Source of the DNA: Peribacillus simplex
Lineage (GTDB): Bacteria > Bacillota > Bacilli > Bacillales > DSM-1321
Reading direction: 5' to 3'
DNA length: 64,000 bases
Assembly (NCBI RefSeq): GCF_030123325.1
Contig: NZ_CP126106.1
Coordinates: forward strand, 958,001-1,022,000
The position numbers and the translations under genes were made by a program. Every line of letters begins with the position of its first letter. The stretch's first letter is position 1. The notes beneath the pieces were generated by a model, which saw only the letters and a program-made list of their open reading frames with translations, had not been told where the DNA came from and did no database searches. Shown piece after piece: positions 44,071-52,936 of the stretch.

Positions 44071-44622
44071 CTACATTCCTTTTTTCTTATTTCTATTAAA
44101 GTAATAAACGACTGCGATTACCAGAATCAGCAGTACCAAAACAATCCTTACATCGTCCGATGCCTTCAATACTTGTGTTACCGAATACGCTTCGACAAGG
44201 AGGGCAGGCAGTTTTCCAATGGATGTCGCGAGAAAGAAAATCATCATCCCCGTCTTGCTTAATGCTGCTGTAAGGTTGATCGCGCCGGATGGAATAAAAG
44301 GAAGGAGCCTAAGCATCAGGATCATCCAAAATGCATGAATTCCTTGTGACTTTTGCAGCTTCATGACCCACCGGTTCTTCATGAACTTGGGTTTGAATGT
44401 TTGAAAGCCCTTTCGGTATAACCAAAAGCTGACCACTGCTCCGGCAATTTCCCCCATGTAAGAAAGGATCAATCCCTTTTCAAATCCAAATACGGTGATA
44501 TTGGCAGCCGTGATGAATACGCTTGGAATAAAACCAAGCACGCTAATCAATATATTGAATGCTAAACTTACAGCAATGGAAAAAGGCCCGCTGGATAGTA
44601 ATGCTTCAGAAATGAAATTCAT
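44071..44622 (-). CDS. TVP38/TMEM64 (VTT-domain) membrane protein
   Basis: 183 aa, five hydrophobic segments; the VTT/SNARE-associated core is seen in GFEKGLILSYMGEIAGAVVSFWLYRKG (short: GEIAGAVVSFWLYRKG) and LMLRLLPFIPSGAINLTAAL. DedA-superfamily proteins of this kind are linked to lipid scrambling and undecaprenyl-phosphate recycling. Last gene of a kinase-regulator operon; the regulator stop and this ATG are one base apart, so translation is coupled and it is probably the regulated or co-functional output. Confidence 0.87.
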   Translation of the reverse strand: MNFISEALLSSGPFSIAVSLAFNILISVLGFIPSVFITAANITVFGFEKGLILSYMGEIAGAVVSFWLYRKGFQTFKPKFMKNRWVMKLQKSQGIHAFWMILMLRLLPFIPSGAINLTAALSKTGMMIFFLATSIGKLPALLVEAYSVTQVLKASDDVRIVLVLLILVIAVVYYFNRNKKKGM

Positions 44623-44623
44623 A

Positions 44624-45301
44624 TCAATCCACAGAACTCCATTTATATCCGAGGCCCCAGACCGTTTTCAAATGTTGATCTGCTGGAAAACCGGCATGAC
44701 GCAATTTCTCTCTAATATTTCGAATATGGGAATCGATTGTCCGATCTTCCGTATCCGTTTTAAATCCCCATATGGTCGAAAGGAGGTGGTCTCTGGAATA
44801 CACTTGATCTGGGGATTTCAAAAACAAGCACAACAGTGAGAACTCTTTTGGTGTTAATGGAATCGTTTTGGTATCATAATGTGCTTCATAAGCGGATTCA
44901 TTTAATTGTAGCCCCCTAAAGATCACATGATCATCCTGTTTATGCACTCGCCGCGTGACCGCTTCGATTCTGGCAAGTAAAACATCTTCATTAAAGGGTT
45001 TCGTAATATAATCGTCTGCGCCCTTTTTCAACCCTTTCACCATTTCTTGTGCAGCATCCCGGGCTGTGAGCATGATTATGGGAATATTGGAAAAGGCACG
45101 GATCCTTTCGCACGTTTCCCACCCATCCATCTCAGGCATCATTATATCAAGAAGTACTATGTCCGCATGTTTATGCCTTAAGAACTGTATGGCTTCATAT
45201 CCAGATTTAATCTTCATGCATGTATATCCGTGAGGTTTCATGTATAGCTCTAATAGATCAAGCATTCTCTGTTCATCATCAACCAGAACTACTGTCTTCA
45301 T
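44624..45301 (-). CDS. OmpR-family response regulator
   Basis: 225 aa. Receiver domain 1-115 with acidic pocket VDDE (8-10) and phospho-acceptor D52 (LLDIMMPEMDG), K102 region TKPF; winged-helix DNA-binding domain at about 128-224 (TPKEFSLLCLF, DHLLSTIWGFKTDTEDRTIDSHIRNIREKL). Reads overlapping the end of the kinase gene by 23 bases; GGAGATAACAA ribosome site. Signal and targets unknown, the VTT gene downstream may be one. Confidence 0.92.
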   Translation of the reverse strand: MKTVVLVDDEQRMLDLLELYMKPHGYTCMKIKSGYEAIQFLRHKHADIVLLDIMMPEMDGWETCERIRAFSNIPIIMLTARDAAQEMVKGLKKGADDYITKPFNEDVLLARIEAVTRRVHKQDDHVIFRGLQLNESAYEAHYDTKTIPLTPKEFSLLCLFLKSPDQVYSRDHLLSTIWGFKTDTEDRTIDSHIRNIREKLRHAGFPADQHLKTVWGLGYKWSSVD

Positions 45302-46676
45302 TTGTTATCTCCTTAAATGTGATAGCGAAGCACGTTCCTTGCTTCAAGTTGCTTTTAACCGAAATGGTTCCACCTTGTATCTCCACTAATTGCTTGACGA
45401 TGGAGAGCCCCAATCCGAATCCACCGGTATCTCTGGCGCGTGATTTCTCGACACGATATAAACGATCAAAGATATGGGGGAAATCTTCAGGGGGAATGCC
45501 AATCCCTTGATCGATTATGGAGATGGAAATCCTGCCAAGGCATTCAGTGGCTTTGATGGTGGTGACTGTATATTCGTTCGAGTACTTCAGCGCATTATCC
45601 AGCAGGTTAAGAATGACTTGCTCAAACCGTGAGGGATCTATATCTATAAATAAATCATCCTTACATTCCAGATTCAATTGAATTCTTTCATTTGTAAAAG
45701 CCGGTAAAACTTTTTCGTGAATGTTTCGCAGGAATGAAGAGAGCTGGACGGTTTCTTTTGATATGGTGAATGTATTTAGATCCATTCTAGCCATATTGAA
45801 TAGTTCGTCCAATAATCTGTTTACTCGTTCGGATTCATCATGGATGATCTCTAAGTATCGTGATCGTTCTGATTCATCCAAATCTTTTCGTCGGGCAACA
45901 TCAGCATATCCCTTTATATAAGTTAGCGGCGTGCGCAGTTCATGAGAAATACTTGCCAAAAATTCATTGCGTTCCTTCTTTAAATAGTTCAATTCATCAG
46001 CCAAGCTTTGAATGGATTGGGCAAGCTCCCCAAGTTCATCATGAGATCGTACTGGCACAGCCACTGAAAAATTACCTTTGCTGAGCTTGGTTGTCGCTTC
46101 CTTCATCGATATCAGTGGCCTGGTTAAAGCCTTTGATAGAAAATAAATGATGACAAGCATGAAGAAAAGGAGCAAAGCAGTCGCAAGAAGGAAATGCCTA
46201 TTCAATTGTGCGATTAAATCCTTTACTTCTCTTGTATCTTTGAACATATAAACATAGCCTTTGTTTTCTTCACCGCTGATAAATGGCGTAACGGTGGCTA
46301 TATATCTTTCATCCTTCCAACCCGATTGGATGATCAGACCTTTTCGGGGTACCTGCGGGAGGTTTTTAGCTAAGATTTTTTTCATTCCCCCATTTGCCTT
46401 TTCGGAAGATATCAGAATATCTCCTCTTGTATCCGTAATCACGACATCTGTATCGGTATGCGATTCCATCAGGCCGATATGCTGAAGGGTTGAGCCGGAA
46501 TATGTAATTTCCAACACATCACGATGACTATTGCCACGGGCCTTCAGTGACTCCAATTCCTGATTGACACGGGAATGTATCACTTTATTATGTAAGTAAA
46601 CCATGGAAACGGTTTCCATCAAAAAAATGCATACAAATATAGATAGTCCGAGTTTAAATGAGATTTTCAGGAGCAT
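45279..46676 (-). CDS. Sensor histidine kinase of the VTT operon
   Basis: 465 aa. TM1 at about 8-26, extracytoplasmic sensor about 30-165, TM2 about 167-187, HAMP about 188-240, dimerisation/phospho-acceptor SHELRTPLTYIKGY (about 247), and HATPase with LLDNALKYS, DQGIGIPPEDF and TGGFGLGLSI boxes. First gene of the operon; the gene order kinase then regulator is the reverse of the usual order. The start is uncertain: ATG 46676 has AGAAGG only 2 bases upstream; a GTG at 46679 is also in frame. Confidence 0.9.
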   Translation of the reverse strand: MLLKISFKLGLSIFVCIFLMETVSMVYLHNKVIHSRVNQELESLKARGNSHRDVLEITYSGSTLQHIGLMESHTDTDVVITDTRGDILISSEKANGGMKKILAKNLPQVPRKGLIIQSGWKDERYIATVTPFISGEENKGYVYMFKDTREVKDLIAQLNRHFLLATALLLFFMLVIIYFLSKALTRPLISMKEATTKLSKGNFSVAVPVRSHDELGELAQSIQSLADELNYLKKERNEFLASISHELRTPLTYIKGYADVARRKDLDESERSRYLEIIHDESERVNRLLDELFNMARMDLNTFTISKETVQLSSFLRNIHEKVLPAFTNERIQLNLECKDDLFIDIDPSRFEQVILNLLDNALKYSNEYTVTTIKATECLGRISISIIDQGIGIPPEDFPHIFDRLYRVEKSRARDTGGFGLGLSIVKQLVEIQGGTISVKSNLKQGTCFAITFKEITNEDSSSG

Positions 46677-47063
46677 CACCTTCTTATAGAATAAAGTCAG
46701 TTTAGCGAAAAAATATGAAGAAAGTATGCAGTTTTTTCAATTTCTGCGCATCTTCTTAAACAATAATACGGTTTTCAAACGGAACAAGCCAATAAATTGG
46801 CGAGGTCATCAGTTTCATGCTGGAGGGAGGGGTTACGTGTTAACGACTTCAAGATGTTTCGGATTGCATCGCGTTGTTATTTAAAAAATAGATGCTTATT
46901 CGTTACTTGAATTTAAATATACTGGTCTTATTTTAATCACCTATAACAATATGAAATTACCAGGAAATTGGGCAGTTTTTTTAATTTAGTTCATTCGAAA
47001 TATTTTGTATTAAGGAAACATTTTGTCATAAGCGAATACTATGTAAAAAAGGAGTTGAACCAT
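46677..47063. other. Intergenic region upstream of the kinase operon
   Basis: About 390 bases between the divergently oriented kinase gene and a small ORF; AT-rich, no recognisable gene or repeat. Confidence 0.5.
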
Positions 47064-47186
47064 ATGAATTGTACAAACCGTACGCAGAAAAAAATAATCG
47101 CTTATTCCGCATTATTCAAAAAAATGGGCATTCTAAATGATGAGGAATACAAAAACATCGCAAAGACTTTTCAAACAAAGGATTGA
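47064..47186 (+). CDS. Small SHOCT-like protein
   Basis: 40 aa (MNCTNRTQKKIIAYSALFKK, then MGILNDEEYKNIAKTF-QTKD). The C-terminal helix-turn-helix MGILNDEEY resembles the short C-terminal oligomerisation (SHOCT) motif. AAAAAGGAG 11 bases before the ATG supports expression. The frame is open upstream to 46968, without a ribosome site. Function unknown. Confidence 0.5.
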   Translation: MNCTNRTQKKIIAYSALFKKMGILNDEEYKNIAKTFQTKD

Positions 47187-47244
47187 GGAAGTGTCCATTG
47201 GATCTATTCATAAACTTTCATCCTGCATTAAACGGTCTGTAAAA

Positions 47245-47280
47245 CCCCCTCCTAACAATTTAAATCGAATGCGGAGGGGG
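47245..47280. other. CCCCCTCC/GGAGGGGG stem-loop
   Basis: 8-bp GC-rich arms (47245-47252, 47273-47280) with a 20-base loop after the small ORF. Four T follow on the reverse strand only. Possible terminator of the small gene or RNA structure. Confidence 0.4.
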
Positions 47281-47364
47281 AATGCAGTCTGGCAGGAACT
47301 CATTTGCTCCCATATTTACGGATGATGATGATTCCCTTACTGTCTCTCCTAAGGGGTGTCGCTG

Positions 47365-47526
47365 ATGCCGTCAATTTGTCCCGCTCTGATTCCTATCGGA
47401 TTTCATCTGTTTAAAGGCTTCACTTTTGACCATACAACTGGCGAAATGATGTATCCTAAGTTAAAAACTACATATATGATGGACCTTCATGTGCAAAATG
47501 GGCAGGGTATTTTGGCTATCGCTTAA
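47365..47526 (+). CDS. Possible 53-aa ORF
   Basis: ATG 47365 behind AAGGGGTG; encodes MPSICPALIPIGFHLFKGF…ending GQGILAIA. No recognised family, moderately hydrophobic N-terminus. Only the ribosome site supports it; it may be chance in an otherwise empty 446-base gap. Confidence 0.25.
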   Translation: MPSICPALIPIGFHLFKGFTFDHTTGEMMYPKLKTTYMMDLHVQNGQGILAIA

Positions 47527-47632
47527 TTTCTGCCGTTATAATGGAGGTTAAAAGGTGAAAAGGAAGATTGTTGTGATCCGATGGTGTTCTCTGCGATAAT
47601 GGAATAAAGAAATAGAAAAGGAGTTACGTAGG

Positions 47633-48109
47633 ATGGCAGAGGACTTTAAGATTCCCAGCTTGAAAGTTGATGAGATCGATAAGAAAATCATATCGGTTTT
47701 ACATGAAGATGCGCGAATTTCGTATACCGACTTAGCGAAGAAAGTGGAGCTCTCCCGGGTTGCGGTTCAGATGAGAATCAATCATCTTGTTGAAAACGGT
47801 GTGATCGAGAGGTTCACTGCGGTCATAAATCCAGCTAAGGTCGGCATCCATGTTTCGGCATTCTTTAACGTTGAGGTTGAGCCTAAATATCTGGAATCGG
47901 TTGCGCAGCAATTGGAAAGTGAACCGGCTGTAACGAGTTTATATCATATGACCGGCCCGAGTAAACTCCATATGCATGGAATCTTTACTGATAACCAGGA
48001 GATGGAACGTTTTCTCAATGAGAAGCTGTATGCGGTCGTCGGTGTTGTCAGCGTTGATTGCCAAATTCTCATTAAACGTTATAAAAGCCGGATGGGCATG
48101 AAGCTTTAA
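47633..48109 (+). CDS. ywrC: Lrp/AsnC-family regulator next to the chromate transporter
   Basis: 158 aa. Helix-turn-helix at about 14-65 (DEIDKKIISVLHEDARISYTDL…RVAVQMRINHLVENGVI) and a RAM effector domain (about 75-150). It converges on two half-size CHR transporter genes, the same gene set as ywrC-ywrB-ywrA of B. subtilis, where the Lrp-like protein regulates the transporter genes. RBS AAAGGAG. Ligand not known. Confidence 0.85.
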   Translation: MAEDFKIPSLKVDEIDKKIISVLHEDARISYTDLAKKVELSRVAVQMRINHLVENGVIERFTAVINPAKVGIHVSAFFNVEVEPKYLESVAQQLESEPAVTSLYHMTGPSKLHMHGIFTDNQEMERFLNEKLYAVVGVVSVDCQILIKRYKSRMGMKL

Positions 48110-48112
48110 ATG

Positions 48113-48142
48113 AAAAAATCCCCCTATAAAGGTGGATTTTTT
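48113..48142. terminator. Bidirectional terminator, ywrC / ywrA
   Basis: AAAAAATCC…GGATTTTTT arms (48113-48121; 48134-48142) with additional CC/GG pairs; T-runs on both strands. Confidence 0.85.
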
Positions 48143-48146
48143 ATTA

Positions 48147-48698
48147 TTATGTGAGCGGGATGATAAAGCCGCCGTACGCAAAGGCAAGAATGATTACGAA
48201 GGCGGGGTGGATCTTGAATTTACCTAGGGCCAAAAAGGCCAATCCAGCGATGACGATTGAATGGATGTAGCCGATGGAACCGACGGCATCCTTGGCCATA
48301 TTCCAGGTGAGCAATAACATCATGATCGCAATCACGGGCTGTACTAGCAGGGACATGCCTTTTACGATAGGCGATTGCTTGTATTTTCGCAGGATTTTTA
48401 ATAAATATATCAATGCCACGGCTGAAGGGATGACCGTGCCTGCCAATGCGGCTAGAAATCCTGGCCAGCCATATACATCATATCCGACATATGCAGCTAT
48501 TTTCGTGGCGATCGGTCCTGGGAGTGAATTTCCTAACGCAAGCATTTGTGAGAACTCGGTATTATCAAGCCAGCCATAACGGGTGACGATTTGATCATAC
48601 ATAAGCGGAATAGAGGCTGGACCTCCGCCGTAACCAAGAATATTCGCGATGAAAAACGCTAGAAAAACAGCAACTCCTATTGGGATAATAAAACCCAT
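48147..48698 (-). CDS. ywrA: Chromate transporter half-protein (CHR, C-terminal type)
   Basis: 183 aa, half-length CHR domain with the signature FFIANILGYGGGPASIPLMYDQIV near residues 15-38 (short: GYGGGPASIPL) and SLPGPIATKIAAYVGYDVYGWPG. About six spans. Works as a heterodimer with the upstream half (48698-49285). Possible chromate or anion exporter. The start overlaps the stop of the first half by one base (TAATG) with AGGAGG ahead, a classic coupled pair. Confidence 0.9.
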   Translation of the reverse strand: MGFIIPIGVAVFLAFFIANILGYGGGPASIPLMYDQIVTRYGWLDNTEFSQMLALGNSLPGPIATKIAAYVGYDVYGWPGFLAALAGTVIPSAVALIYLLKILRKYKQSPIVKGMSLLVQPVIAIMMLLLTWNMAKDAVGSIGYIHSIVIAGLAFLALGKFKIHPAFVIILAFAYGGFIIPLT

Positions 48699-49285
48699 TA
48701 AGCGGATTCCTCCTTCCTGCTAACCTTTTTATTTTTCAATCTTTCCTTTAATTTAAAATGGAACGCCCCATATAAAAGGAAAATCATAATGACGATACCC
48801 GGATGCAGGGAAATGACCTGCAGAAGCAAAAAGGAAATCCCAAAAAAGGTGATTCCGAGCACCTTTCCTAACCCTTTTACCGCCTTTTCGCCAAACTCAT
48901 AAGCCATTTGACCAAGCATGACAGCAACAACCGGCATTACAGCAGCGATCATATTACTGATCATTGCCGAATTACTTAAAACATTAATGAATGCAATCAA
49001 GAAAACCATCGCAATGCATGAAGGTAAAACGTGAGCGGCCACGCTGACGATGGCTCCAGGCCAGCCTTTTAATTTATAACCAAGATATGCTGCCATCTTA
49101 GTGGCAATAGGTCCTGGGAGTGTATTGGCAATCGCCAAAGTGTCACCGAATTCATCATCGTCGAGCCAGTGATAACGGGAAACTGCTTCGTGGCGGATGA
49201 GCGGGATGACAGATGGCCCGCCGCCGAAACCTAAAATCCCCGTTCTCATCATCCCAATCGTCAATTCCGAATATGGATTTTTCAA
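48698..49285 (-). CDS. ywrB: Chromate transporter half-protein (CHR, N-terminal type)
   Basis: 195 aa, first CHR half: TGILGFGGGPSVIPLIRHEAV near residues 14-33, NTLPGPIATKMAAYLGYKLKGWPG, five to six spans and a basic C-terminus (KLKERLKNKKVSRK). Short-chain CHR proteins are encoded as tandem pairs in bacilli and confer chromate resistance. TTG start 8 bases after AAGGAGG. First gene of the two-gene operon. Confidence 0.9.
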   Translation of the reverse strand: MKNPYSELTIGMMRTGILGFGGGPSVIPLIRHEAVSRYHWLDDDEFGDTLAIANTLPGPIATKMAAYLGYKLKGWPGAIVSVAAHVLPSCIAMVFLIAFINVLSNSAMISNMIAAVMPVVAVMLGQMAYEFGEKAVKGLGKVLGITFFGISFLLLQVISLHPGIVIMIFLLYGAFHFKLKERLKNKKVSRKEESA

Positions 49286-49497
49286 GAACGATTCCTCCTT
49301 GGTTTTAAAATTTAGAATTCTTTTCCATGATTATGAATTAATGATAACAAAAATACTTTCGAAATGTACATGAAATTATAATGATAATTACGTAATGAAT
49401 GTATAAAAGGTATTTTTCAATGAAATAGGTTGAAGGAAATGAAAATATACATCTTTTTGTCTAATCAAATAAAAATTGGATTGCTTTAGAAAAACAA

Positions 49498-49717
49498 GGC
49501 TCTTTGCGTAAAGATTGTTGTTTTTTAAAACGAAACGATTTAAGGTTGATTGGAGCGCAAGTGCGAGACTCTTGCGGGAGCAGCGGGACAGGTGAGACCC
49601 CACAGGCGTTTACGCCGAGGAGGCTCACCGCCCGCCCCGCGGAAAGCGAGCATCTGGAGGGGAAATCAACCACACCGCATTACTTGGTAAATGGCAACAA
49701 AGTATGCGAAAATAGCC
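49498..49717 (+). repeat. Bacillaceae dispersed repeat, copy A
   Basis: Nearly identical (inverted) to 58684-58900. The inner element begins GGTTGATTGGAGCG and ends GGGGAAATCAACC, so it has 8-bp terminal inverted repeats GGTTGATT/AATCAACC, GC-rich interior with CGCAAGTGCGAGACT, GGTGAGACCCCACAGGCG and CGCCCCGCGGAAAGCG. Flanks to 49498 (GGCTCTTTGCG) and 49717 also match. Non-coding; open frames across it are spurious. Confidence 0.85.
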
Positions 49718-49738
49718 AAAAACAAAGAAGTAAAAACA

Positions 49739-49797
49739 CAAAAAGTACCCTATAGGCAGACCTTTTTAAAGTGACTGCTTTATAGGGTACTTTTTAA
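49739..49797. terminator. Large hairpin between repeat A and the EamA remnant
   Basis: AAAAGTACCCTATA and its complement (arms 49739-49752 and 49779-49792) with an inner GCAG/CTGC; T-runs both sides. Confidence 0.7.
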
Positions 49798-49828
49798 AAT
49801 ATAACTTTAATAAACTTTTTAATGTGTG

Positions 49829-50200
49829 TTATTCTTCCCGAATGACTAATAACACACCAATAAAAATTAATATTGTACCTATCCAAAAAGACAGCCGATT
49901 TGTTCACCTAGTATTAACCAACCTAAAAAAGTACCCACTATAGGTTGTAAAAAGAAAAATAATCCCCCACTTGATGCGGTAAGCATTGCAGTCGGAGATT
50001 CCACAATAAAAAGGCACATGCTGTGGAAATGATGCCCAAGTATAAAAGGCCGCCCCATTTGGATGGATGCATGATTGCTTGAAAATCAAGCTCATCTAAT
50101 CGACTAATCATAATAGGTGTTAAACAGACAATTGCCACAAGCACTGCATAGGTCGTTATAACAATTTGTGAATATTGCCCAGGTATACGTTTAGTAGGTA
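49829..50200 (-). pseudogene. EamA/DMT-family transporter remnant
   Basis: Reverse strand carries the C-terminal half of an EamA permease in three frames: TKRIPGQYSQIVITTYAVLV…STACAFLLWN, then (frameshift) LTASSGGLFFFLQPIVGTFL…LGEQIG, then LSFWIGTILIFIGVLLVIREE to TAA. Two frameshifts and a missing N-terminal half; the frame closes at ~50201. Not functional. Confidence 0.75.
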
Positions 50201-50553
50201 TTTATAAAACCAACAAATAATAGTTTTAGACACAACGTACCGTTGGAAAACAACTCCCTAGAAAATCTTCTTTACACATTGAAGCCAATTTATCCTTCGT
50301 GATTGCAAAAGGATGTAGAAACTATAACTAGAAACCCCACCAGTCGCTAGTAGGAAAAGGAGGGGTTTTGTCAGGTGTTTAAAGCTTTAGATACTGTCTT
50401 GATTGACGAATGATCTTTGCCTTTATTTTAGATAAGATTGAAAAATGGATTCTAGTTGGAATGAAAAGAGGAATTTATAGGGTAGGGAAGCAAATGGTGC
50501 AGTAATGGTGTTAGTCAAATTGCGGCAGCGGTAATGATGTAAGAAAGAAAAAC
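50201..50553. other. Gap with a weak hairpin
   Basis: No gene. AAACCCC…GGGGTTTT (about 50333-50369) could be a terminator for a lost gene. Confidence 0.4.
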
Positions 50554-50601
50554 GTGGATTAGGATTAAAAGGCTCCCTTGAAGAGTTTAATCCTAATCCA
50601 C
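50554..50601. terminator. 16-bp perfect hairpin behind the 70-aa gene
   Basis: GTGGATTAGGATTAAA (50554-50569) pairs fully with 50586-50601, 16-base loop containing CTC/GAG. It lies 41 bases after the stop of the reverse-strand small gene; T-content is low. Confidence 0.5.
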
Positions 50602-50642
50602 CATTAAGTTAAAATTTTTAGTGCATGACCTTTCCGGAAGCA

Positions 50643-50855
50643 TCACAATCGGTTATATTTTCGTTCGATTTTCCTGAACTCATCTGATAATTCAAATAAG
50701 GTGTGTAATACTGCGGTTTGAATATATAGATTCATATAATTATCATTGCTCTTCTTTTGAAAGGATAAATCATGTTTTTCATTAATTTTCCGAGTTATAC
50801 ATTCATTAATTTCGCTCCACATTTCTTTTGTTCCTTCTTTAATTTTAGTCTCCAT
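50643..50855 (-). CDS. Small helical protein, unknown
   Basis: 70 aa (METKIKEGTKEMWSEINECI…FELSDEFRKIERKYNRL), strongly helical and charged, one Cys, no membrane span. ATG 50855 with AAAGGAGTGGGAG upstream is preferred over the frame's first start at 50888. No family recognised. Divergent from the Bce-type regulator gene. Confidence 0.5.
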   Translation of the reverse strand: METKIKEGTKEMWSEINECITRKINEKHDLSFQKKSNDNYMNLYIQTAVLHTLFELSDEFRKIERKYNRL

Positions 50856-51244
50856 AATCTCCCACTCCTTTTTTATTAGTTTATCCAATCTATTACATTC
50901 TTATACTTATTTTTTGGACAAGCTGGTAACTTTTTTATCAAAATTAATATCTACTGTTTCCGTAGATAAGGAGAGAGATGCGACAATAGGGTTAGTCCAC
51001 AATTACTTTTTTGTAGAAATGAATATCCTCCAATGGATGATGACTTCTCCTTATTTTTCGAGTTTGTTCTCAAACAGCAGGATACCCCAAGGGAGATGTA
51101 TCGCATCTCTTCTCTAAAATTTCTTTAATTGGACCAAATTCTGGAGTGATGTATTGTACAAATGACAGGAGTTTGGAATAATTAGCATAAATATTAAAGA
51201 AAATTTAAACCTTTATCGATGCAGTCCATGAATAGGAGATTGTT

Positions 51245-51919
51245 ATGTTTAAAATTATGATAATTGAAGATGATGAAAAAATTAGGAAAATAGTGGCTGA
51301 TACCCTAACGAAGTGGAGATATGAAGTTGTGGAGGTTATGGAGTTTGACCACATTTTAGATGATTTTGATAAATCCCAGCCTGATTTAGTACTATTGGAT
51401 ATAAACTTGCCAACCTTTGATGGCTTTTATTGGTGTCAGCAAATTCGTGCAATCTCAAGTGTCCCCATACTGTTCCTTTCCTCTCGAAATCAAAACATGG
51501 ACATCATCATGGCCATTAATATGGGAGGGGATGATTTTATCCAGAAGCCATTTGATTTAGATGTTCTTATAGCAAAAATCAGTGCATTGTTACGCCGGAA
51601 TTATACTTATCAAAATGGACAAAACCTAAAATTAACCCACCGGAACTTGTCTTTGAATGTAACAAACTCAACTATCCAATTTGAGGAACAATCCATTGAA
51701 CTTTCACGTAATGAGTTTATCATTTTGCAATTGATGATGCGCAAAATAGGGAAAATCGTATCCAGGGATGACTTGATGCAAGCTCTTTGGAATGATGAAC
51801 AGTTTGTCGATGATAATACACTGACTGTTAATGTAAATCGTTTAAGGCGTAAGATCTCTGGAATTGGATTAGAAGACTTTATTGTGACGCGTAAAGGAAT
51901 GGGGTATCTGATCGAATGA
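51245..51919 (+). CDS. Bce-type response regulator
   Basis: 224 aa OmpR-family regulator closely resembling BceR: receiver 1-115 with EDDE pocket (8-11), phospho-acceptor D52 (LLDINLPTFDG), the typical FYWCQQIR segment and SVPILFLSSR; winged helix about 130-223 ending KGMGYLIE, with SLWNDE-like ALWNDEQFVDDNTLTVNVNRL. Receives its signal via the kinase 4 bases downstream and activates the ABC transporter genes of the module on the other strand. RBS AGGAGATTGTT. Confidence 0.92.
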   Translation: MFKIMIIEDDEKIRKIVADTLTKWRYEVVEVMEFDHILDDFDKSQPDLVLLDINLPTFDGFYWCQQIRAISSVPILFLSSRNQNMDIIMAINMGGDDFIQKPFDLDVLIAKISALLRRNYTYQNGQNLKLTHRNLSLNVTNSTIQFEEQSIELSRNEFIILQLMMRKIGKIVSRDDLMQALWNDEQFVDDNTLTVNVNRLRRKISGIGLEDFIVTRKGMGYLIE

Positions 51920-52914
51920 GGTTCATGCAATTTTTAAAACATGAGAAGCCTTATATTTTTTTAGTCATTTTTGTCTTTTGTATGGTTTCTGCCGTTTTTT
52001 ACACTGATCCCAATATGACATGGAACAAGAACACTTTTCTATATGCTGGGGTATTGACTCTTTTCGTATTGATTATTTTCTTTTTGTACCGGTATCAGCA
52101 AAATTTACGCGCGATCCGGGCCAGGGGTGACGAAGATCATGAGAACCTTTCTTTAGAGGCAGCCTCGTTACAGCAGTTGATTGAAGAGAAGGAAAGGGAA
52201 CAAATAAGGTCTCTCAATCTGATTCATGAGAAACAAAACGAGTATTACGATTTTATTGTATCGTGGTTTCATGAAATTAAAACACCCATCTCAGTGCTGC
52301 GATTGATGCAGCAGACTGAGATCGATGCCAAGAGCCTTCATGATGAGGTATCAAGGATAGAGCATTATGTGGATCAAGCACTTTATTATGCAAAGTTGGA
52401 TAACTTCAACCAAGACTATGACATCAAGAATTGCGATTTGGGCCAATTGGTGAAAGAGGTCATAAAAACTCATTCCAAAACATTTATTTCCAAGAAAATC
52501 CGCCTGTCGTTACAGGTAGAAACTACCACAATCCAAAGTGACCCCAAATGGCTACAATTTATCCTGAATCAATTAATTTCAAATTGCTTGAAGTATACGG
52601 AAGAAGAAGGGGAAATAAAGATTGAGACAGGTTCTGATTTAAAAGAAAAGCAGCTGATTATTAGAGATAATGGAATTGGTATAGAAAAGACCGATTTACC
52701 ACGGATATTCAATAGGGGTTTTACAGGATCAAACGGGCGTACCTTCACAAAATCCACAGGGATGGGGTTATATTTAGCACAGCAGTTATCCAATAAACTT
52801 GGTCACTATATCACGTGCAACTCTGAAACAGGTTTGTATACCGAATTTATCATGCACTTTCCCAAAAATGTCGATCCCTATTTCATTATGCAAAAAAACG
52901 CAATGAGACCTTGA
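51916..52914 (+). CDS. Bce-type intramembrane-sensing histidine kinase
   Basis: 332 aa. Only two membrane helices (12-30 and 41-60) with about ten residues between them, so no extracellular sensor: the BceS-type design in which the ABC permease senses the peptide. Phospho-acceptor H119 in SWFHEIKTPISVLRL, HATPase with NQLISNCLKY, RDNGIGI and GMGLYLAQQL. Overlaps the regulator gene by 4 bases. Converges on bceB-type gene; shared terminator. Confidence 0.92.
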   Translation: MRFMQFLKHEKPYIFLVIFVFCMVSAVFYTDPNMTWNKNTFLYAGVLTLFVLIIFFLYRYQQNLRAIRARGDEDHENLSLEAASLQQLIEEKEREQIRSLNLIHEKQNEYYDFIVSWFHEIKTPISVLRLMQQTEIDAKSLHDEVSRIEHYVDQALYYAKLDNFNQDYDIKNCDLGQLVKEVIKTHSKTFISKKIRLSLQVETTTIQSDPKWLQFILNQLISNCLKYTEEEGEIKIETGSDLKEKQLIIRDNGIGIEKTDLPRIFNRGFTGSNGRTFTKSTGMGLYLAQQLSNKLGHYITCNSETGLYTEFIMHFPKNVDPYFIMQKNAMRP

Positions 52915-52936
52915 TGAAGGCCATTGCGTTTTTTAA
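52893..52936. terminator. Bidirectional terminator between kinase and permease genes
   Basis: AACGCAATG (52897-52905) and CATTGCGTT (52922-52930) with inner ACCTT/AAGG pairing; A-run before and T-run after. The kinase stop codon lies in the loop. Confidence 0.88.

Noticed and set aside
49388..49755. Several 60-80 codon frames on both strands
   Set aside because: All are readings of repeat A, with repeat-derived composition and no ribosome sites.
50914..51117. 67-codon plus frame upstream of the Bce-type regulator
   Set aside because: No ribosome site or family; lies in the divergent promoter region.
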